The translations under genes were made by a program, and so were the position numbers. A model generated the notes under the pieces. It had not been told where the DNA came from. It was given only the letters and a program-made list of their open reading frames with translations, and searched no databases. Below, piece after piece: positions 1 through 5,963 of a DNA stretch of 7,503 nt. This DNA is from Syntrophaceae bacterium UBA5744 (GTDB lineage: Bacteria > Desulfobacterota > Syntrophia > Syntrophales > UBA2192), in assembly GCA_002419215.1 (NCBI GenBank), contig DIFQ01000075.1:79120-86622 (forward strand), given 5' to 3'. Every line of letters begins with the position of its first letter. The stretch's first letter is position 1.

Positions 1-75
<75 letters not shown>

Positions 76-84
76 AGACAAGAG

Positions 85-117
85 AGCCGTTTCGCAACAT
101 TGCGAGGCGGCTTTTTT
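85..117 (+). terminator. Intrinsic terminator of the tRNA-Lys transcript
   Basis: A 12-bp stem with two G-T wobbles pairs 85-96 with 101-112 around a four-base loop. It runs directly into a T6 tract (112-117). It begins ten bases after the tRNA CCA end, so it should end the tRNA transcript and separate it from the regulator gene downstream. Confidence 0.88.
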
Positions 118-135
118 GTTGATGTCAAACCAACG

Positions 136-154
136 ACCCTCAGCCCGTTGAGGG
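136..154. repeat. Inverted repeat ACCCTCA-N5-TTGAGGG, possible operator
   Basis: ACCCTCA (136-142) and TTGAGGG (148-154) form a compact inverted repeat. The same two half-sites, with wider spacing, make the large palindrome at 2714-2751 upstream of the ABM gene, and ACCCTCAA recurs at 269-276. No T tract follows, so it is unlikely to be a terminator. Its place upstream of the regulator gene makes a protein binding site the better reading. That is inference from motif recurrence only. Confidence 0.45.
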
Positions 155-169
155 CACTTTCTGTATTTC

Positions 170-198
170 TTGCCTTCCGATGAATAATCGATTACGAT
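170..198 (+). promoter_or_regulatory. Possible sigma-70 promoter for the sigma-54 activator gene
   Basis: TTGCCT (170-175) and TACGAT (193-198) are each a 4/6 match to the -35 and -10 consensus, with the optimal 17-base spacer. The predicted start near 205 would leave a leader of about 90 bases before the ATG at 296. It follows the inverted repeat at 136-154. The match is only moderate and could be chance. Confidence 0.3.
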
Positions 199-268
199 GG
201 AACGTCGCCAAGATGCCAAATATATGATGCTTTCAACGACCGACGTGGATTGAACCCCTGCACGGTCA

Positions 269-284
269 ACCCTCAAGATATTGG
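269..284. repeat. Second copy of the ACCCTCAA motif, overlapping the start region of the activator gene
   Basis: This 16-base stretch matches the left arm of the palindrome at 2714-2729 at 14 of 16 positions; the differences are at positions 9 and 16. Only one arm is present here, with no TTGAGGGT partner nearby. A protein bound here would sit over the translation start region of the activator, which fits negative autoregulation. The sequence match is seen; the role is inferred. Confidence 0.45.
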
Positions 285-295
285 CGGATCATGCC

Positions 296-2620
296 ATGCC
301 TATAAGCGCCCTGGAAGACCTCCTTCGCTTCGAGCGCCTGCTGTCGGGTGTCTCTGCCCGGTTTATCAACGTATCATCCGGTCGGCTTGACGGGGAGATC
401 GAGAAGGCCTTGATAGAGGTTCTGCAGTTCTTCCAGGTCGACCGCTGCGCGCTGCTTCGGACGCTGCCCGGAAAGACCTCATGGATCATCACGCACGCCG
501 CGTATTCGGAGCATGTTCCGCCTGTGCCTACGGGCGTTGAGCTGCCGAGGGCGATCCACCCGTGGGCGTATGAAAAGCTCGTGGAGAAGCGGGAGACGGT
601 CGCATACACCAGGATCGAAGACATGCCTCCCGAGACGGACGTGGACAAGAAAACCTGGATCGAGTGGGGGATTCGATCGAACCTGACCATCCCCATCCTC
701 ACCGGCGAAGCTGTGGATCACGTCATCGCAATCAATTCCGTTACGCGCGAGCGTGTCTGGCCGGAGGAATTCATCCCGCGGCTGAGGCTTCTGGGCGAAA
801 TCTTCGTCAATGCCCTGGAGCGAAGGAACGCGGAGGAAGCCCTGCGTGAAAGCGAAGAGCGTCTGAGTCTTGCCGCGTCCTCCGCGGAGGCGCGCCTGTG
901 GGAGCTGGATCCGGACCAGGGTGTGATCTGGGTGACCGAAAGGGGCCGCGAGTTCTACGGGCTTGCACCGGGTGAGAAGCTGACCCTGGAGCGGTTTCTA
1001 GACCGCGTGCATCCCGCGGATCGCGAGCGGATTCGCGAGGGCATGGAAAAGGGCACATCGGGCGAGGATCTCATCGTCGAATATCGCGTCGAGGCGACCC
1101 CGGGGAATTTTCGCTGGATTGCCTCGCGGGGTCGTCTATCCGCCGGTTCCGCAGGGAAAAAGGGCAGCATCATGGGGGTCTCCATCGACATCACCCAACG
1201 CAAACTGATGGAGCTGCAGCTTACCGAGTCCCGGGCGTTGCTCACTGCATTGATCGACAGCACGTCGGACATGATCTGGTCCGTCGATTCGGAGCGCTTC
1301 GGCCTTCTTACGTTCAACAGCGGCCTTTCCGAATACTTCCTCCGGCAGCGCGGTATTCGCATCGAGGCCGGCATGCGCCCCGAGGATCTCTTCCCGGCCG
1401 GGCCGTTCGTTCAGACGTGGCTTGATTTCTACAGGAAGGCTTTGGCGGAAGGCTCGTACACCATTGAGTACCTGGTCTACTCAGGAACCCGGACGCTGCT
1501 GCTGAATCTCAACCGCCTCGAACGCGACGGCGTCGTGTTCGGGGTGTCCGTGTTCGGCAAGGACATCACCGAGCGCAAGGGAATGGAAGCCAGGCTCCGG
1601 GAGCAGCTCGAAGAGATCGAACGGTTGAAGCTGCATCTGGAGAAAGAGAACATCGTCCTTCGGGAGGATCTCCGCTCGGAGAAAGGATTCGGAAAAATCA
1701 TCGGTAGCAGCGATGCCCTAAACTATGTCCTCTTCCGGGTCGGGCAGGTGGCCCCCACGGACGCTACAGCCCTCATCCTCGGCGAGACCGGTACGGGGAA
1801 GGGAATGGTGGCAACTGCGATCCATGATCTCAGCCGCCGCAGCGATCGGCCGATGATCACGGTGAACTGCGCGGCTTTGCCGGCCAACCTCATCGAGAGC
1901 GAGCTCTTCGGGCGGGAGAAAGGGGCCTTCACGGGAGCCCACGCCAGGCAGGCGGGACGCTTCGAGGCCGCCGACGGCGGGACGATCTTCCTCGACGAGA
2001 TCGGCGAGTTGCCGTTGGAGCTGCAATCGAAGCTCCTTCGGGTGCTCCAGGACGGCGAGTTCGAGAGGCTGGGAAGCGCCAGGACGGTCAGGGTGGATGT
2101 GAGGGTGATCGCCTCGACGAGCCGCGACCTCAAGGAAGAGGTCCGCGCGGGGCGGTTCCGCGAGGACCTTTTTTACAGGCTCAACGTCTTTCCCGTCACA
2201 CTGCCGCCTCTGCGGAAGCGGGCGGAAGACATCCCGGAGCTCGTCGGGTTTTTCGTGGACAGATATTCGCGCAAGATCGGGCGGCGGATCGAGACCATTC
2301 CGAAGGGTGCCATGAAGAGCCTGCAGGCTTACCACTGGCCCGGCAACGTGAGGGAGCTCGAACACGTCATCGAACGGGCCGTGATCACGACCGAAGGCGC
2401 GGTGCTGCAGCTTGCGGATCAACTCGAGCCCCTGCGCAGGATCGCAGAGGCAGGATCGTCCCTGAAAGACCTCGCTGCCATGGAGCGGGATCACATCGAG
2501 CGGGTCCTTAAGGAGACAGGCTGGAGAATCGAGGGACCGAAAGGCGCGGCCGCGATTCTCAATCTCCACCCGAGCACCCTGCGTTTCCGGATCAAAAAAC
2601 TGGGCATCCGGCGTCCCTGA
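296..2620 (+). CDS. Sigma-54-dependent transcriptional activator, GAF-PAS-PAS-AAA+-Fis HTH
   Basis: This is a bacterial enhancer-binding protein that hydrolyses ATP to open sigma-54 RNA polymerase promoters. Residues are numbered from an alternative TTG at 281; subtract 5 for the ATG start. The order is: GAF-like sensor (about 15-180), two PAS domains ending in DITQRK (303) and DITERK (428), and a charged coiled-coil linker (about 435-470). Then comes the AAA+ domain (about 475-700) with Walker A GETGTGKG at 501-508, an intact GAFTGA sigma-54 contact loop at 548-553, Walker B ending D572-E573, and FREDLFYRL at 626. A Fis-type helix-turn-helix ends the protein (about 748-779). There is no receiver domain, so it is probably ligand- or redox-gated rather than phosphorylated by a kinase. 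ATG 296 is preferred because GGCGGA lies seven bases upstream, while TTG 281 has no ribosome binding site; an in-frame stop at 251 bounds the choice. The linked cluster downstream is its likely target. The class is certain, the signal unknown. Confidence 0.95.
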   Translation: MPISALEDLLRFERLLSGVSARFINVSSGRLDGEIEKALIEVLQFFQVDRCALLRTLPGKTSWIITHAAYSEHVPPVPTGVELPRAIHPWAYEKLVEKRETVAYTRIEDMPPETDVDKKTWIEWGIRSNLTIPILTGEAVDHVIAINSVTRERVWPEEFIPRLRLLGEIFVNALERRNAEEALRESEERLSLAASSAEARLWELDPDQGVIWVTERGREFYGLAPGEKLTLERFLDRVHPADRERIREGMEKGTSGEDLIVEYRVEATPGNFRWIASRGRLSAGSAGKKGSIMGVSIDITQRKLMELQLTESRALLTALIDSTSDMIWSVDSERFGLLTFNSGLSEYFLRQRGIRIEAGMRPEDLFPAGPFVQTWLDFYRKALAEGSYTIEYLVYSGTRTLLLNLNRLERDGVVFGVSVFGKDITERKGMEARLREQLEEIERLKLHLEKENIVLREDLRSEKGFGKIIGSSDALNYVLFRVGQVAPTDATALILGETGTGKGMVATAIHDLSRRSDRPMITVNCAALPANLIESELFGREKGAFTGAHARQAGRFEAADGGTIFLDEIGELPLELQSKLLRVLQDGEFERLGSARTVRVDVRVIASTSRDLKEEVRAGRFREDLFYRLNVFPVTLPPLRKRAEDIPELVGFFVDRYSRKIGRRIETIPKGAMKSLQAYHWPGNVRELEHVIERAVITTEGAVLQLADQLEPLRRIAEAGSSLKDLAAMERDHIERVLKETGWRIEGPKGAAAILNLHPSTLRFRIKKLGIRRP

Positions 2621-2713
2621 ACTGGCGATCAAGTCTATCCGCATCCACGCAGCAGATTCAGACAATCCGTGCCCGGCCCCCCCTTGGTCGGGGTTCCCAT
2701 AGATCAGTTCGTA

Positions 2714-2751
2714 ACCCTCAATATATTGCGGGCACGCAACATGTTGAGGGT
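2714..2751. promoter_or_regulatory. Long palindrome, candidate upstream activator (enhancer) site
   Basis: Two 16-base arms (2714-2729 and 2736-2751) pair with one G-T wobble and one A-C mismatch around the six-base centre GGGCAC. The outer eight bases, ACCCTCAA/TTGAGGGT, are perfect. Fis-type helix-turn-helix activators bind dyads of this kind as dimers, usually 100-200 bases upstream of sigma-54 promoters. The centre lies about 135 bases before the start predicted from the -24/-12 element at 2841-2857. No T tract follows on the + strand, which argues against a terminator. The palindrome is directly visible; the binding protein is inferred. Confidence 0.55.
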
Positions 2752-2769
2752 ATTTCGCCGGATAGGTGA

Positions 2770-2807
2770 TTTACTACAGTTCAGTTATCAAAATATACTC
2801 GTATAAT
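2770..2807 (+). promoter_or_regulatory. Sigma-70-like promoter hexamers upstream of the ABM gene
   Basis: A perfect TATAAT lies at 2802-2807 but without a good -35 at the right distance. An overlapping alternative is TTTACT (2770-2775) with an 18-base spacer to TATACT (2794-2799), 4/6 and 5/6 matches. The stretch is AT-rich, so such matches arise easily. It could give basal transcription of the ABM-sulfatase cluster alongside, or instead of, the sigma-54-like element just downstream. Confidence 0.3.
2786..2798 (+). promoter_or_regulatory. Possible IHF bending site between palindrome and -24/-12 element
   Basis: TATCAA followed four bases later by TAC matches the IHF consensus WATCAANNNNTTR at the conserved first six positions and only one of the last three. 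It lies in an AT-rich tract roughly midway between the palindrome and the -24/-12 element, where IHF acts at many sigma-54 promoters. The match is partial and its position is its main support. Confidence 0.25.
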
Positions 2808-2840
2808 CGGTTACTTAATTAAATCTTGAATTCCTTTCGC

Positions 2841-2857
2841 TTGGAACGTTTCTTGGA
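2841..2857 (+). promoter_or_regulatory. Candidate sigma-54 (-24/-12) promoter for the ABM-sulfatase-DUF1254 cluster
   Basis: TTGGAACG-N4-TTGGA matches the consensus YTGGCACG-N4-TTGCW except for A instead of C after the -24 GG and GG instead of GC at -12. The invariant GG (2843-2844) and the -12 dinucleotide (2855-2856) are exactly ten bases apart. Transcription would start near 2868, about 108 bases before the ABM start codon. A sigma-54 activator gene immediately upstream and a dyad at about -135 support it; the missing -12 C weakens it. Confidence 0.42.
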
Positions 2858-2873
2858 TTGTCTGAAGCCTGTG

Positions 2874-2896
2874 AAGGATCGTTTCGTTCCTTTTTT
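2874..2896 (+). terminator. Terminator-like leader hairpin with T6 tract, possible attenuator
   Basis: AAGGATCG (from 2874) pairs with CGTTCCTT (to 2892) around a TTT loop, with one T-T mismatch, and the T tract continues to 2896. It lies after both candidate promoters and 80 bases before the ABM start codon, so it would interrupt the leader. An upstream GGAACG (2843-2848) could pair instead with CGTTCC (2885-2890) in a transcript starting near 2814, which would disrupt this hairpin. The stem is short, so termination strength is uncertain. Confidence 0.35.
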
Positions 2897-2975
2897 CTCG
2901 CTCAGATTAGAGAGAAATTTATCTGACGTTCGCGCAGCGATGCCCATCGAAATGCGAAAGAGCAAAGGGGGTATC

Positions 2976-3299
2976 ATGACACTGACCATTGAAGTCAGGG
3001 CCAGGTCCGGCAAAGTCAACGAGCTTTACCAGACTCTGCAGGCGCTCCTTCCCACGATGCGCAAGGAGAATGGTTGCCGGGACTGCTGCGTTGCCCCCGC
3101 CACAGCTTTGGGCGACGTCTATGTCCTTTCCTGTGACTGGGACAGGCAGGCAAGTCTCGAGAGTTACATGAAGTCCGGCAGCGGCAGCGCGCTGCTCGGG
3201 GCCATCGACCTGCTCGGGGAATCGACGCGGATCCGGATGGGCAGCGACACGCCTTGGGAGGGGATCGAGAACCTGAAACGCATGAGGACGGAGGCCTGA
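2976..3299 (+). CDS. ABM-domain (antibiotic biosynthesis monooxygenase-like, YgiN-type) protein
   Basis: This small cytoplasmic protein of 107 residues has no signal peptide and spans essentially one ferredoxin-like alpha/beta ABM domain. Features of the family are the opening strand TLTIEVRAR, a helix VNELYQTLQALLPTMRKE, the GC turn (NGC, residues 32-34), a central strand VYVLSCDWD, and a helix around SYMKS. Family members include cofactor-free quinol or polyketide oxygenases, but many relatives have no known reaction and the domain also serves as a dimerising ligand-binding fold. Cysteines 34, 37, 38 and 53 include a CxxCC cluster in the turn. ATG 2976 is chosen because AAAGGGGG lies just upstream (2964-2971) and the domain begins at once; a longer frame from TTG 2826 is less likely. 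It is the first gene of the cluster, 142 bases before the sulfatase. A function in metabolism of the sulfatase product is possible but not shown. Confidence 0.82.
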   Translation: MTLTIEVRARSGKVNELYQTLQALLPTMRKENGCRDCCVAPATALGDVYVLSCDWDRQASLESYMKSGSGSALLGAIDLLGESTRIRMGSDTPWEGIENLKRMRTEA

Positions 3300-3441
3300 C
3301 ACCGGTGCAACGGATTCAGCGCAATGGCGTCACAGGGTCCCATCGTCTTCCTTCACCGGGACTGCCTCGACGTCCTCGGTCGTCGAACAGGTCCGGTTGG
3401 AAGAGGCAAGAAGCAATGACAATTAAAAAAGGAGCAGGGAC

Positions 3442-5862
3442 ATGAAACGAAATGCCGTAAACCTGACGATCGGTTTTGCCCTGTCGGCCGCTTGCGCGGC
3501 ATCGGCCGCGGCGCAGACGTCGCTGGACCGCACAACGCTTCCGATCCCGGAGCCGAAGCTCCCGCACAGCACCGTCCTCGATGTTAGGAATGCGACACCC
3601 CCGCCGAGATTCGAGGTCAAAGCGCCGGCACAGGCCCCAAACGTTCTCATTGTTCTGATCGACGACATGGGGTTCGGACAGCCCGGCGCCTTCGGGGGGC
3701 CCATCAACATGCCGACGGCGGAACGTCTGGCGAAGAGCGGCCTCAAGTACAACCAGTTCCACACGACGGCACTGAGCTCGCCGACGCGGGCAGCCCTCCT
3801 GACGGGGCGCAATCACCACACGAACAACACGGGATCCATCATGGAGACCTCGACGGCGTTTCCGGGAAACACCGGGCAGCGTCCCGAGAGCGTGGCGCCG
3901 CTTGCCATGATGCTGCGGTACAACGGCTACTCGACGGCGCATTTCGGCAAGAATCACGAAACCGCCGCCTGGGAGGTCAGCCCCTCCGGACCGACGGATC
4001 GCTGGCCGACGCGCAACGGCTTCGACAAGTTCTACGGCTTCATGGGCGGGGAGACGAACCAATGGGCGCCGACCGTCTATGACGGGATGACAAAGATAGA
4101 GGTGCCGAAGGACCCGAACTACCACTTCACGACCGATATGGCCAACCAGGCGATCAACTGGATGCGATCGGTCAAGGCCTTGACGCCGGACAAGCCCTTC
4201 TTCATCTACTTTGCGCCGGGCGCAACCCACGCGCCGCACCAGGTGGCCAAGGAGTGGATCGCCAGGTACAAGGGCAAGTTCGACCAGGGGTGGGACAGGC
4301 TGCGGGAAGAGACGCTTGCCCGCCAGATCAAGATGGGAGTCGTGCCAGCGGGAACGAAGCTCGCGCCCAAGCCTGCGGCCATCAAGGACTGGGACAGGCT
4401 GAGCGCGGAGGAAAAGAAGCTCTTTGCCCGCCAGATGGAGGTCTTCGCAGGCTTTGCCGAGCAGACAGACTACGAGGTCGGGCGGCTCGTCGACGCGATC
4501 GCGGACATGGGCCAGCTCGACAACACGCTGGTCTTCTACATCCTCGGAGACAACGGGGCGAGCGCCGAGGGCGGCATGAACGGCATGTTCAACGAGATGA
4601 CCTACTTCAACGGTGTGGAGGAGACGGTCCAGGACGTCCTGAAGCACTACGACGAACTCGGCGGGCCGAAGACCTACGGTCACTATGCCGCAGGGTGGGC
4701 CGTGGCCGGCGACACGCCGTTCACCTGGACCAAGCAGGTCGCGTCCAGTTACGGCGGCACGCGCAACGGCATGATCATTCACTGGCCGAAGGGCGTCAAG
4801 GGCAAGGGAGAGATCCGGTCGCAGTGGCACCATGTCATCGACATCGCCCCCACGGTCCTGGAGGCCGCAGGCCTGCCCGAGCCCAAGGCGGTGAACGGCG
4901 TTGCCCAGACCCCCATCGAAGGGGTGAGCATGCTCTACAGCTTCAACGACGCCCGGGCAAAGGACCGCCACCAGACCCAGTACTTCGAGATCTTCGGCAA
5001 TCGCGCCATCTACCACGACGGCTGGCTCGCCGGCACCGTCCACAAGGCTCCCTGGGACGCCAAGCCCCGGGCTGCCTTTGAAGACGACACCTGGGAGCTC
5101 TATGACACGCGAGCCGACTTCAGCCTCGCGAATGATCTGGCGAAGCAGAACCCCAACAAGCTCAAGGAGCTGCAGGACCTCTTCAAGAAGGAGGCGGTGC
5201 AGTACAACGTGCTGCCCCTGGACGATCGGTTCCTCGAGCGCATCATCCCCGCCATGGTCGGCCGTCCCGACCTGATGTCGGGACGCACATCCCTGACAGT
5301 CTACGAGGGAATGACCGGCATGACCGAGAACGTGATGATCAACATGAAAAACCGGTCCCACACGGTGACCGCCGAGATCACCGTTCCCAAGGGCGGCGCA
5401 AAGGGCGTGATCATCTCCCAGGCGGGTCGTTTCGGAGGCTGGAGCCTGTATCTGAAGAACGGCAAGCCGTCGTATACCTACAATTTCCTCGGGTTGAAGA
5501 GCACCACCATTGCGGCAAAACAGGCGATCCCTGCCGGCAAGTCAACGGTCCGGTTCGAGTTTGCCTATGACGGCGGCGGGCTCGGCAAGGGAGGAACAGG
5601 TACGATCTTTGTCAATGACCGGAAAGTCGCCCAGGGTCGCATCGATCGCACGCAACCCTTCATTTTCTCGGCTGACGAGGGAACCGATGTGGGCGAGGAC
5701 GGGGAGACCCCGGTGGCCGACTATGGCATCCCGGCGCCATTCAAATTCACCGGCAAGATCCACAAGGTTACCATTGGCGTGCAGGAGATGAAAAATGCCG
5801 ACAAGGCGGACGAGGAAAAAGGCCGCGCCGTGACGGCCCGCAAGAAGGCGCTGTCGAACTAA
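3442..5862 (+). CDS. Exported arylsulfatase-family enzyme (serine-type formylglycine site)
   Basis: This 806-residue sulfatase is predicted to hydrolyse a sulfate ester in the periplasm or outside the cell. Residues 1-24 form a Sec signal peptide (KRN n-region, alanine-rich core, cleavage after SAAA). The metal and catalytic residues are visible: D74-D75 in LIDDMGFG, the activation motif S112-S-P-T-R116 followed by AALLTGR, K170 and H172 in GKNH, H263 in GATHAPH, D370-N371 in GDNGAS, and K431. The residue to be converted to formylglycine is S112 rather than the more usual cysteine. The insert with GWD and the MEVFAGF helix resembles the long Pseudomonas AtsA-type group. About residues 580-790 form an extra beta-rich C-terminal domain, making it slightly longer than most relatives. 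AGGAG (3430-3434) sits seven bases before ATG. The 142-base gap upstream holds a six-bp stem (3367-3372/3381-3386) and no clear promoter. Substrate is not predictable; a phosphatase-like or inactive variant is less likely given the complete site. Confidence 0.93.
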   Translation: MKRNAVNLTIGFALSAACAASAAAQTSLDRTTLPIPEPKLPHSTVLDVRNATPPPRFEVKAPAQAPNVLIVLIDDMGFGQPGAFGGPINMPTAERLAKSGLKYNQFHTTALSSPTRAALLTGRNHHTNNTGSIMETSTAFPGNTGQRPESVAPLAMMLRYNGYSTAHFGKNHETAAWEVSPSGPTDRWPTRNGFDKFYGFMGGETNQWAPTVYDGMTKIEVPKDPNYHFTTDMANQAINWMRSVKALTPDKPFFIYFAPGATHAPHQVAKEWIARYKGKFDQGWDRLREETLARQIKMGVVPAGTKLAPKPAAIKDWDRLSAEEKKLFARQMEVFAGFAEQTDYEVGRLVDAIADMGQLDNTLVFYILGDNGASAEGGMNGMFNEMTYFNGVEETVQDVLKHYDELGGPKTYGHYAAGWAVAGDTPFTWTKQVASSYGGTRNGMIIHWPKGVKGKGEIRSQWHHVIDIAPTVLEAAGLPEPKAVNGVAQTPIEGVSMLYSFNDARAKDRHQTQYFEIFGNRAIYHDGWLAGTVHKAPWDAKPRAAFEDDTWELYDTRADFSLANDLAKQNPNKLKELQDLFKKEAVQYNVLPLDDRFLERIIPAMVGRPDLMSGRTSLTVYEGMTGMTENVMINMKNRSHTVTAEITVPKGGAKGVIISQAGRFGGWSLYLKNGKPSYTYNFLGLKSTTIAAKQAIPAGKSTVRFEFAYDGGGLGKGGTGTIFVNDRKVAQGRIDRTQPFIFSADEGTDVGEDGETPVADYGIPAPFKFTGKIHKVTIGVQEMKNADKADEEKGRAVTARKKALSN

Positions 5863-5880
5863 ATCATCGGCACGGTTCGA

Positions 5881-5909
5881 GGAGGGAAGGGCAGCATGCT
5901 CTTTCCTCC
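5881..5909 (+). other. Intercistronic hairpin between sulfatase and DUF1254 genes
   Basis: A 12-bp stem with two G-T wobbles pairs 5881-5892 with 5898-5909 around loop AGCAT. It begins 18 bases after the sulfatase stop. No T tract follows, so full intrinsic termination is unlikely. RNA processing, protection of the sulfatase message from 3' decay, or partial termination are the plausible roles. Confidence 0.5.
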
Positions 5910-5950
5910 CTGAGAATCTTTGAAGCCAGGTGCTGTGGCGACTGGAAGAA

Positions 5951-5955
5951 AGGAG
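5951..5955 (+). promoter_or_regulatory. Ribosome binding site that selects the TTG start of the DUF1254 gene
   Basis: AGGAG, inside AAAGGAG, lies eight bases before TTG 5964 but 23 bases before the first ATG (5979). The ideal spacing to TTG makes it the likely start. Confidence 0.75.
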
Positions 5956-5963
5956 CAAAGAGA

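Larger units (their letters stand above)
2621..2975. other. 355-base intergenic control region between activator and ABM gene
   Basis: No convincing gene lies here. The reading frame of the ABM gene extends back to a TTG at 2826, but that segment lacks a ribosome binding site at its start and lies outside the ABM domain. The 2755-2930 part is visibly AT-richer than the flanking genes. The region holds a palindrome, an IHF-like site, two kinds of promoter-like element and a leader hairpin, each listed separately. A C-run/G-run at 2683-2695 could pair only weakly, so I see no clear intrinsic terminator for the activator gene. Confidence 0.7.

Noticed and set aside
246..262. Sigma-54-like TGG...TGCA upstream of the activator gene
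   Set aside because: The GG and GC are 11 bases apart instead of 10, a spacing that normally abolishes sigma-54 promoters.
1718..2665. 315-residue minus-strand open frame opposite the AAA+ domain
   Set aside because: It is a shadow of the activator gene, caused by the same codon bias, with no recognisable domain.
2826..2975. 50-residue N-terminal extension of the ABM protein from TTG 2826
   Set aside because: It has no ribosome binding site and is rich in basic residues. It is translated from what looks like promoter and leader DNA and lies outside the ABM domain; ATG 2976 has a good ribosome binding site.
3238..3253. GG-N10-GC pair near the end of the ABM gene, upstream of the sulfatase
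   Set aside because: Only the two dinucleotides match; the rest of the -24 and -12 boxes is poor. It lies in coding sequence, and such pairs occur often by chance.
3484..3495. Cysteine in the sulfatase signal peptide (LSAAC) as a lipobox
   Set aside because: The -3 position is Ser rather than Leu/Val/Ile, and a normal Sec cleavage site follows at SAAA, so a lipoprotein is unlikely.
4254..5081. 275-residue plus-strand frame inside the sulfatase
   Set aside because: It is an out-of-frame, Arg/Gly-rich shadow of the sulfatase with low-complexity composition.
3316..5361. 681-residue minus-strand open frame opposite the sulfatase
   Set aside because: The sulfatase is unmistakable on the + strand, and strong GC bias at its third codon positions removes antisense stop codons. 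The antisense protein is His/Arg/Val/Leu-rich with no family features.
5868..5883. CGGCACG (-24-like) sequence after the sulfatase stop
   Set aside because: The -24 half is good, but the correctly spaced -12 half is GAGGA, lacking the TTGC core.
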